From assembly GCF_900129965.1 (NCBI RefSeq), contig NZ_FQXM01000027.1:1-50182 (forward strand): DNA of 50,182 bases, in the 5' to 3' direction. Every line of letters starts with the position of its first letter. Position 1 is the first letter of the stretch. This stretch comes from Clostridium grantii DSM 8605 (lineage in GTDB: Bacteria > Bacillota > Clostridia > Clostridiales > Clostridiaceae). Below are positions 43,791-50,182 of the stretch, one piece after another. The notes under the pieces are model-generated. The model worked only from the letters and a program-made list of their open reading frames with translations, was not told the DNA's origin and made no database searches. The position numbers were made by a program, and so were the translations under genes.

Positions 43791-43820
43791 TAGTTATGTT
43801 TGGCTATGTTTAGTTATGTA
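43791..43820 (+). promoter_or_regulatory. Phased 10-bp repeats, putative operator
   Basis: Three consecutive decamers close to TAGTTATGTT start at 43791, 43801 and 43811. Each has TATGTT or TATGTA in the same place. They lie about 20-50 bases downstream of the expected modA transcription start, where a bound protein would block transcription. Confidence 0.5.
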
Positions 43821-43909
43821 TTGTTTGGTTTTAAGGCGATATTTGATAATTTGTGAGGGCATTAGTGAGTTATTTATAAACTATAAGCTATTTAAAAGGG
43901 GGTTTTAAA

Positions 43910-44758
43910 ATGTTAAAGAAAACTGTGTCATTAGTTTTAGGGGTATTAATTATGTGTTTTGCTTTCACTGGTTGTTCATCAGCTAATACGGGGAATATCA
44001 GTGCGGGAAATGAAATTTCTAGTGAGAAAAACACTGAAGTAAGTGTAACAGAAGAACTAAATGTATTTGCAGCAGCTAGTTTAACGGAAAGCTTTACTGA
44101 AATTGCAGAAGCTTTTGAGCAAGAAAACAATGTTAAAGTTGTTTTAAACTTCGCAGGTAGCCAAGCTTTATATACTTCTATTGATCAAGGAGCAGAAGCG
44201 GATGTTTTTGCATCAGCAAATACTAAGTATATGAAACAATTAACTGAAAGCAAAATGGTTGGGGATAGCAATATTTTTGTGAAAAATGGTTTAGTAATAG
44301 GGGTTATGAAAGATTCTGAATTTAAGATTGAAAGTTTAAAAGATTTAACTCAAGAAGGATTAATACTTGTGGCGGCAGAAGATAGTGTTCCAGTTGGTAA
44401 TTATTTTTATAAAGCATTAGATAATGCGTTGGAGGCAAAAACATTAGCAGAAGATGATAAAGAAAAAATATTAAATAATATAAAAAGTAAGGAAGTAGAT
44501 GTGAAAAGTGTATTGAGCAAAGTGTTATTAAAGGAAGCAGATGCTTGTATAGTATATAAAACAGATGTTACTGAGGCAGCAAAGGAAAATGTAAATATAG
44601 TTGAGTCTAGTGATTTTGATTCAGTTATAGCAGAATATCCAATAGCGGTTATGGAAAATAGTAAAAATAAAGAACTAGCTAATAAATTTATAGAATTTGT
44701 TATGAATAGTGAAAAAGGCAAGGAAACTATGGAACAGTATGGATTTATATTACCGTAG
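43910..44758 (+). CDS. modA: Molybdate/tungstate-binding lipoprotein
   Basis: A 282-residue ABC-transporter binding protein. The signal peptide ends in a lipobox (FAFTGC), so Cys22 would be lipidated and the protein anchored outside the membrane. The mature part starts after a Ser/Asn-rich linker with ELNVFAAASLTESFTEIAEAF, the ModA hallmark, followed by FAGSQALYTSIDQGAEADVFASA. It captures molybdate or tungstate for the permease encoded next, whose start overlaps the end of this gene. Confidence 0.9.
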   Translation: MLKKTVSLVLGVLIMCFAFTGCSSANTGNISAGNEISSEKNTEVSVTEELNVFAAASLTESFTEIAEAFEQENNVKVVLNFAGSQALYTSIDQGAEADVFASANTKYMKQLTESKMVGDSNIFVKNGLVIGVMKDSEFKIESLKDLTQEGLILVAAEDSVPVGNYFYKALDNALEAKTLAEDDKEKILNNIKSKEVDVKSVLSKVLLKEADACIVYKTDVTEAAKENVNIVESSDFDSVIAEYPIAVMENSKNKELANKFIEFVMNSEKGKETMEQYGFILP

Positions 44759-45614
44759 AAACAAAGGATATCAAAAAAGTGTTCTAACAAATAATACAAT
44801 TAATAATAGTAGAAAAAAAGCAAAAAAAACACAAATGGTAGAGATTATCTTTCTTATGGTAGTAGTAATGTATATATTAATATTACTATTACCTATTGTG
44901 TCTTTATCAAGCTTTGCAGGAATAAATAAAATTGTAAAATTGTTAGGAAATGAAGAGGCTATTTCTTCTATCAAATTAGGATTAAAAACCTCATCTTATT
45001 CATTGATACTTACTTTCTTATTTGGTACTTGTACAGTTTTTTTTATTACAAATATTAAAAATAAGGTTATTCTAAATATAATAGATATTATTATACAAAT
45101 TCCAATAGTTATTCCTCCAGCAACAGCTGGTATTGGATTACTTCTTGCCTTTGGAAGAAATGGCCTTATAGGAAAGTTTCTCAGCTCTTTTGGTATTAGT
45201 ATAGTGTTTACACCTATAGCAGTTGTTATAGCACAATTTTTTATATGTTCGGCTTTTTATATTCAAGTTTTAAGAGCGGCAGTAGATAATATTCCTTATG
45301 AAATTTATGAAGCGAGTTATGTTTTTGGAGCAAGTAGATTTCAAACTATTACAAAGATTATACTTCCAATGGAGAAAAGAGCAGTAATATCAGGGTTGTT
45401 ATTATCTTGGGTTAGAGCAATGGGAGAGTTTGGTACAACTATTATGTTTGCTGGTAATATAGTTGGAAAAACAAGAACAGTTCCTTTGCAAATATATACT
45501 TTTTTGCAAAGCGATATAACCATGGCAGCTGCACTTGCAACAATTTTATATGTTTTATCTATTATATTGATGATAGCGGTAAAATTTTTCTTGAGAACGG
45601 AAGAATATTCATAA
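44739..45614 (+). CDS. modB: Molybdate/tungstate ABC permease
   Basis: A 291-residue inner-membrane permease with about six hydrophobic segments. The EAA-type loop that docks the ATPase is seen as EASYVFGASRFQTITKIILP near residue 200. The start is uncertain: ATG 44739 (overlap of 20 bases with modA) is given; GTG 44709 and ATG 44835 are in frame, and none has a strong ribosome binding site. The N-terminal 40 residues are hydrophilic and Lys-rich. No modC ATPase gene follows, unlike most mod operons. Confidence 0.85.
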   Translation: MDLYYRRNKGYQKSVLTNNTINNSRKKAKKTQMVEIIFLMVVVMYILILLLPIVSLSSFAGINKIVKLLGNEEAISSIKLGLKTSSYSLILTFLFGTCTVFFITNIKNKVILNIIDIIIQIPIVIPPATAGIGLLLAFGRNGLIGKFLSSFGISIVFTPIAVVIAQFFICSAFYIQVLRAAVDNIPYEIYEASYVFGASRFQTITKIILPMEKRAVISGLLLSWVRAMGEFGTTIMFAGNIVGKTRTVPLQIYTFLQSDITMAAALATILYVLSIILMIAVKFFLRTEEYS

Positions 45615-45737
45615 GAACTCAATTATAATTGAGCAAACCCCTTTCTTTTTTCTTTGTTTAACAGTATAATATTAATAATTTTACTTGGTTATAAATATGC
45701 AAAGGGTTGAATAATTTAAGAAAAGGGGCATGTATTT

Positions 45738-47027
45738 ATGAGGAAAAAGGTGAAAATTGCTTTACTTGGCCTAGGAAATGTAGGTAGAGGGGTATGGAAG
45801 ATACTTGAGACAAATAAAGAAGAAGTATCTGAAAGAAGCGGCTATGATATAGAGGTTGCTAAAATTTTAGTTAGAGATGTGGCTAAAAACAGAGGATTTG
45901 AAGTTCCAGAAGAACTTTTAACTTCAGATCCAGAAGAAGTATTTAATGATGATAGCATAAGAATCATTGTAGAAGTTATGGGGGGAGTAGACCCGGCTTA
46001 TGATTATATGATGAGAGCTATAAGATCTAAAAAGCACGTGGTTACTGCCAATAAATTTGCTATTGCTACAGTTGGGGACGAACTAATAGCAGAAGCAAGA
46101 AAAAATGGAGTTATGCTTTATTATGAAGCAAGTGTTGCAGGCGGAATACCTATAATAAATGGATTAAATGAATCTTTAACAGCTAATAAAATAGAAGAAA
46201 TTATCGGAATTATAAATGGAACTACTAATTATATTTTAACAAAAATGACTTATGAAAATTGTAGCTTTGAATCAGCACTTAAAGAAGCACAAGATATGGG
46301 ATATGCAGAAGCAGATCCTACAGCTGATGTAGATGCTTATGATGCTTTATACAAAATTAGAATTCTTACATCATTAGGCTTTGGAGTTAATTATGATGTA
46401 GATAATATCTATAGAGAAGGTATAAGAAATATACAATCTGTTGATATAGAATATGCTAAGAAATTTGGATATGTAATTAAATTACTTGGTATTGCTAAAG
46501 AAAATAACGGCGGTTTAGAAATAAGAGTTCATCCAGCTATGATTCCAGAAAGACATCCACTTGCAAATGTTAATGACTCTTTTAATGCTATTTTTATAAA
46601 AGGAAATGCAATTGGAGATTTAATGATGTATGGTAGAGGGGCAGGAGATTTACCAACAGGAAGTTCAGTAGTAGCAGATATAATTTCTATTTTAAGAAAA
46701 GATATAGATAATTATACTGCACCAAGAGCAATTAATGTAAAAAAACCATTATTACTAAAAAGCATGGATGAAACAGAAACTGATTACTATATAAGATTAA
46801 AGATAAAAGATATTCCAGGGGTATTAGGGCAAGTTTCTACTATTCTAGGTCAACATGATGTGAGTATTTCTTCAATGATTCAAAAAGGCCAAGGGCATGA
46901 ATGGGTTTCTTTAGTTTTTGTTACACATAAAACTTTAGAAGGAAAATTAAATACTGCCATGGAAGAGATTAAAAGTCTTTCGTTTGTTGAAGAAGTAAGT
47001 AATATCATAAGAGTAGAAAAGTTATAG
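45738..47027 (+). CDS. hom: Homoserine dehydrogenase
   Basis: A 429-residue enzyme reducing aspartate semialdehyde to homoserine, on the way to threonine and methionine. N-terminal NAD(P) fold LGLGNVGRGVWKIL, catalytic-domain blocks ASVAGGIPII and NGTTNYILTKM, GYAEADPTADVDAYDALYK, and a C-terminal ACT domain (about residues 350-429, IPGVLGQVSTILGQHDVSI) that would bind threonine for feedback control. It is the first gene of a hom-thrC pair, 20 bases apart. No T-box leader was seen. Confidence 0.92.
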   Translation: MRKKVKIALLGLGNVGRGVWKILETNKEEVSERSGYDIEVAKILVRDVAKNRGFEVPEELLTSDPEEVFNDDSIRIIVEVMGGVDPAYDYMMRAIRSKKHVVTANKFAIATVGDELIAEARKNGVMLYYEASVAGGIPIINGLNESLTANKIEEIIGIINGTTNYILTKMTYENCSFESALKEAQDMGYAEADPTADVDAYDALYKIRILTSLGFGVNYDVDNIYREGIRNIQSVDIEYAKKFGYVIKLLGIAKENNGGLEIRVHPAMIPERHPLANVNDSFNAIFIKGNAIGDLMMYGRGAGDLPTGSSVVADIISILRKDIDNYTAPRAINVKKPLLLKSMDETETDYYIRLKIKDIPGVLGQVSTILGQHDVSISSMIQKGQGHEWVSLVFVTHKTLEGKLNTAMEEIKSLSFVEEVSNIIRVEKL

Positions 47028-47047
47028 GATAAAGGATGGGTAGAATT

Positions 47048-48541
47048 ATGAATAATATATTATATAAAAGTACTAGAGGCGGAGAAGATAATATAACAGC
47101 AGCAGAAGCTATTCTGAGAGGAATTGCTACTGATGGAGGTCTCTTTGTACCTAAAGAGATTCCAACATTAAAATCTAGCTTTGAAGAACTTTCTAAAATG
47201 GATTATAGAGAAGTTGCTTATTCAGTTATGAAAGAGTTTTTTCAAGATTATTCAGAAGAAGAATTAAGATATTGCATAAACAATGCTTATGATAAAAAAT
47301 TTGATTGTGAAGAAATTGCTCCTATTGTAAAAGCAGGAGATGAATATTATTTAGAACTTTATCATGGACCTACTTTAGCTTTCAAAGATATGGCTTTATC
47401 AATTTTGCCATACCTTATGACTACAGCAGCTAAGAAAAGAAAAATGGATAAAGAAATTGTAATCCTAACAGCAACTTCTGGAGACACTGGTAAAGCAGCA
47501 TTAGAGGGTTTTTCTGATGTTGAAGGAACTAGGATAATAGTTTTCTTCCCACAAGAAGGCGTTAGTGAAGTACAAAGAATGCAAATGATAACTCACAAAG
47601 GTGATAACACTAGTGTAGTAGGCATAAAAGGAAATTTTGATGATGCTCAAACAGCTGTAAAAAATATTTTTACAAGCAAAGAGTTTAATGATTTATTAAA
47701 TGATAATGGATTTGCTTTTTCTTCTGCAAATTCAATCAATATAGGAAGATTAGTTCCTCAAGTTGCATACTATGTTTATACTTATGCAACACTTCTTAAA
47801 AATGGAGAAATAAAAGAAGGGGAAAAAATCAATGTGGTAGTTCCAACAGGTAACTTTGGAAATATATTAGCTGCTTATTATGCAAAGCAAATGGGAACGC
47901 CTATTGATAAATTAATATGTGCGTCTAATGACAATAAAGTTCTTTATGATTTTATGAGCACTGGAGAATACGATAAAGAAAGAAAATTCTTTACAACAAT
48001 ATCTCCATCTATGGATATACTTATATCTAGTAATCTTGAAAGATTATTATATATAATAAGCGGAAACAGCAGTGAAACTGTAGCAACTCTTATGAATGAT
48101 TTGAAAGAAAAGGGTTCTTACAAAATTACTGAGGAAATGAAAGAAAGCTTAAAAGATTTCTTTGGTGGATATGCTGATGAAGAAAAAACTTTAAACTCTG
48201 TTAAAAAAGTATTCCAAAAGAAAAATTATTTAATGGATACTCATACTGCTGTAGCTCATGCAGTTTATGAGGAATATTTGAAAGAAACAAAAGATACAAA
48301 CAAAGCAGTTATAATTTCCACAGCTAGCCCATATAAATTCACAGCCCCAGTAATGAAAGCTGTGGATAAAAAATATGAAGGTGTGGATGATTTTGAATTG
48401 GTAAAAGAAATGGAAAAGCTAACATCTATAGCTATTCCAGAAGGAATAAAAGATTTAGAAAAAAGAGAAATTCTTCATACAAGAATATGTGCTAAAGAAG
48501 CTATTAATGAAGAAGTTATGGATATTTTGAATTTTAAATAA
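47048..48541 (+). CDS. thrC: Threonine synthase
   Basis: A 497-residue PLP enzyme of the long (class I, yeast/E. coli-like) type, making threonine from O-phosphohomoserine. The cofactor lysine is in GPTLAFKDMAL near residue 111, and the phosphate loop is TGNFGNILAAYYAK. ATG 47048 is chosen because MNNILYKSTRGG is the usual family N-terminus; an in-frame ATG at 47036 lies on top of the likely ribosome binding site. No homoserine kinase (thrB) is visible here. Confidence 0.92.
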   Translation: MNNILYKSTRGGEDNITAAEAILRGIATDGGLFVPKEIPTLKSSFEELSKMDYREVAYSVMKEFFQDYSEEELRYCINNAYDKKFDCEEIAPIVKAGDEYYLELYHGPTLAFKDMALSILPYLMTTAAKKRKMDKEIVILTATSGDTGKAALEGFSDVEGTRIIVFFPQEGVSEVQRMQMITHKGDNTSVVGIKGNFDDAQTAVKNIFTSKEFNDLLNDNGFAFSSANSINIGRLVPQVAYYVYTYATLLKNGEIKEGEKINVVVPTGNFGNILAAYYAKQMGTPIDKLICASNDNKVLYDFMSTGEYDKERKFFTTISPSMDILISSNLERLLYIISGNSSETVATLMNDLKEKGSYKITEEMKESLKDFFGGYADEEKTLNSVKKVFQKKNYLMDTHTAVAHAVYEEYLKETKDTNKAVIISTASPYKFTAPVMKAVDKKYEGVDDFELVKEMEKLTSIAIPEGIKDLEKREILHTRICAKEAINEEVMDILNFK

Positions 48542-48545
48542 TTAG

Positions 48546-48573
48546 AAAGCACCCTATTATGGGTGCTTTTGTG
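48546..48573 (+). terminator. Terminator of hom-thrC
   Basis: AAAGCACCC (48546-48554), loop TATTAT, GGGTGCTTT (48561-48569), then TTGTG. Confidence 0.85.
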
Positions 48574-48796
48574 TATATAAAAGATATGGTTTATATCTTT
48601 TAATTTCAAAAAAATTAATTTAATTAAAAAAGTACTAAAAAACAATATTCTATATAAAAGTGATTTCACAATAATTTATATGAATATTAAGAAAATATTG
48701 AATTGAATATACAATAAAGTGCCTAAAAACGAGATATATTCATATATAAACTATTCATAAGTTGCTTTATAGATAGATAAATAGATAGCTTGTAAA
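48574..48796. other. AT-rich intergenic stretch, no gene seen
   Basis: No reading frame, hairpin or promoter of note. It includes short tandem ATAGATAGATAA-type runs near 48770-48785. Confidence 0.5.
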
Positions 48797-48826
48797 TTTT
48801 TTTTATTTTTTTTTTTTTTTTTTTTT
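48797..48826. repeat. Long homopolymer T tract
   Basis: T8, a single A, then T21 (48806-48826). Runs this long are rare in bacterial chromosomes and prone to slippage. The exact length may vary or be affected by sequencing. Confidence 0.85.
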
Positions 48827-48891
48827 GAACAGGTTTCGACAAACAAAATTAGAATATTATGGTATCATAGAGAAGACAAGCTGAATGCGCA

Positions 48892-49087
48892 GAGTTTGTT
48901 GCAAATAGAAAAACTCCCTTACGTCAACCTGACAAGTTAATCCGTAAGAGAGCCTATTCAATATGAAACCCTTATAAAAGGAAGCCATGGCTTTAGTATA
49001 CTCCTTTTATTTAGGGTTGCATAGATAAATCTTACGAAAACTTAATCTATCCATGTACTAAATAGTGAAGCTTTAACACTCTTGTAC
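48892..49087 (+). ncRNA. Structured leader or small RNA upstream of the subtilisin gene
   Basis: Several helices can form. One is GAGTTT (48892-48897) with AAACTC (48911-48916). A second is CTCCCTTACG (48914-48923) with CGTAAGAGAG (48943-48952), one mismatch, and it competes with the first for CTC. A third is a long hairpin from 48967 to 49018: AACCCT with AGGGTT, then ATAAAAGGA with TCCTTTTAT, capped by the palindrome AAGCCATGGCTT. A fourth is ATAGAT (49021) with ATCTAT (49045). No open reading frame fits this span. I do not recognise it as a known riboswitch; it could be a cis-leader of the protease gene or a free RNA. Confidence 0.45.
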
Positions 49088-49144
49088 TTGTATAGATTTG
49101 TAGTTGGAGTTGTTTATCTCTAAATAAAAATAAGGAGGTGAAAT

Positions 49145-50182
49145 ATGCTAAAGCAAAAATTGAATTTTGTAGCTTTAATTGTACTTGTACTAATTTTAGT
49201 CGGTATGAGTTCTACTGTACCAGCATCTGCTTTAAATAAGCAAGATAGAAAAATTGTTGTATTTAGTAACACAACGGATGAAAATCAAGTAGATGAAATT
49301 CTTAAAAAACATGATACAGAAAAAATTAAAAATTTACCAAGCATTAATGGGGTAGTAGTTAATCTTTCAAAAGACAATAAGTTAAGAGATCAAAAAGAAG
49401 TAAAATACATTGAAGATGACTTTGTTGTATCTATTAACAAAAAGACTACTAATATTCCAGAAATACCACCTAGCACAGTGTCTCAGATCATCCCTTGGGG
49501 AATTGAGTATATGGAGGCACCACAGTATTGGGGAGTTTCTAATACTGATAATGTAAAAATTGGTATAGTAGATACTGGAATTGATTTAGACCATCCAGAT
49601 TTAGTGAAAAATATCAAAGGTGGCTTTAATGCCATTAGAAACAATAAATCTGCTAATGATGATAATGGTCATGGTACACATGTGGCGGGTATTATAGCCG
49701 CTTCAATGAATGAAATTGGAGTTGTAGGTATGGTGCCAGATGCTGATATTTATGCTATCAAAGCATTGGATAGTAATGGCGATGGTTATGTATCTGATAT
49801 TATTGAAGGAATTGATTGGGCAATTAAAAATGATCTTGATATTCTAAATATGAGTATTTCTACAACAAATAATTCTGAAAGTCTGCATGACATTGTTAAA
49901 AAGGCAAATGATGCTGGAATAATTATGGTTGCCGCAGCAGGGAACAATTATGGAGGAGCTTCGGAGTTTCCAGCAACATATCCAGAGGTAGTATCAGTTG
50001 GTGCTATTGATGAGAATGGGTCAATTGCTGATTTTTCGGCTTTAGAAGGTGTAGATGTATATGCGCCTGGGGTTGATATTTATTCAACTTATCTTAGTAA
50101 TGGGTATTTGAGTATGAGTGGTACTTCAATGGCGGCTCCACATTACACTGGAAAATTATGTGCTGAATTAATTGAATCAGAG
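49145..50182 (+). CDS. Secreted subtilisin-like serine protease, 5' part
   Basis: 346 codons are visible; the frame is open to the window edge. A signal peptide with a hydrophobic core (residues 7-22) ends near VPASA. An I9-type propeptide follows (IVVFSNTTDENQVDEIL to about residue 97), then the S8 catalytic domain. The full triad is present: Asp143 (DTGID), His176 (HGTHVAG) and Ser328 (GTSMAAPH), with the oxyanion Asn267 (AAGNN). AAGGAGGTG precedes the ATG. It is likely secreted and self-activating. The long foldable leader upstream suggests post-transcriptional control. The C-terminus is outside the window. Confidence 0.9.
   Translation, partial: MLKQKLNFVALIVLVLILVGMSSTVPASALNKQDRKIVVFSNTTDENQVDEILKKHDTEKIKNLPSINGVVVNLSKDNKLRDQKEVKYIEDDFVVSINKKTTNIPEIPPSTVSQIIPWGIEYMEAPQYWGVSNTDNVKIGIVDTGIDLDHPDLVKNIKGGFNAIRNNKSANDDNGHGTHVAGIIAASMNEIGVVGMVPDADIYAIKALDSNGDGYVSDIIEGIDWAIKNDLDILNMSISTTNNSESLHDIVKKANDAGIIMVAAAGNNYGGASEFPATYPEVVSVGAIDENGSIADFSALEGVDVYAPGVDIYSTYLSNGYLSMSGTSMAAPHYTGKLCAELIESE

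Noticed and set aside
44407..44799. 130-codon reverse frame across modA and modB
   Set aside because: Antisense shadow with Ser/Leu/Phe-rich composition typical of complementing AT-rich coding sequence.
45615..45737. T-box or other amino-acid riboswitch before hom-thrC
   Set aside because: The gap is only 123 bases and has no T-box sequence or antiterminator pair; only a short CTCAATTATAATTGAG palindrome is present.
48827..48900. Possible tmRNA, because GGTTTCGAC resembles the start of some tmRNA genes
   Set aside because: No tag reading frame, no tRNA-like 3' end and no matching acceptor stem were found downstream.

Overview
The window comes from an AT-rich (roughly 30% GC by eye), spore-forming, anaerobic Firmicute, most likely Clostridium sensu stricto or a close relative. 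The grounds are the codon usage, strong AGGAGG ribosome binding sites with frequent TTG/GTG starts, a spore coat cluster, the prkA-yhbH-spoVR sporulation operon, and an NAD(P)-linked [FeFe]-hydrogenase operon. No rRNA, tRNA, CRISPR array, phage or intact insertion sequence was recognised. This is mostly chromosomal core and metabolic sequence.

Layout. 1-870: the 3' part of an HlyD-type secretion adaptor. 1001-3484: polyamine genes (Orn/Lys/Arg decarboxylase, spermidine synthase). 3581-3743: a GC-rich pair of inverted hairpin repeats. 3800-9287: an L-ascorbate PTS and catabolic cluster (ulaA, EIIA, ulaG, ulaB, ulaE, ulaF) without a recognisable ulaD. 9337-13997: prkA-yhbH-spoVR. 14075-18785: mannose-1-phosphate guanylyltransferase, ferritin, an orphan PAS histidine kinase (reverse) and a radical SAM protein. 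18994-22472: a sigma-54 activator with an iron-type alcohol dehydrogenase, its -24/-12 promoter and twin palindromes. 22788-25999: galE-galR-galK. 26057-30343: spore coat cluster (CotSA-like glycosyltransferase, two CotS-like kinase-fold proteins, two unknown proteins). 30396-32345: SorC regulator, a second ascorbate-type EIIA, and HPr. 32989-34344: citrate synthase. 34403-35277: a LysO-type exporter split into two genes (reverse). 35425-37687: HD-domain protein and phosphohexomutase. 37969-42455: four-gene hydrogenase operon. 42495-45614: molybdate/tungstate-type regulator (reverse), binding protein and permease. 45738-48541: homoserine dehydrogenase and threonine synthase. 48806-49144: a T21 tract followed by a foldable leader. 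49145-end: a secreted subtilisin, cut by the window edge.

How parts work together. The SorC regulator at 30478 is about 21 kb from the ula genes, yet the element AAATGTGCAAAA lies upstream of both ula promoters at exactly the same distance from the -35 box, and a shorter form occurs twice before the sorC gene itself. I infer one regulon joining the two loci. The AcoR-like activator and the adjacent alcohol dehydrogenase form a self-contained sigma-54 circuit. Several pathways are incomplete locally: no ulaD, galT, modC or speD was seen.

The least explained segments are the foldable region 48890-49090 before the subtilisin gene, the unknown proteins in the coat cluster, the 45-bp perfect palindrome at 32662-32706, and a 50-codon reading frame before the sigma-54 activator.
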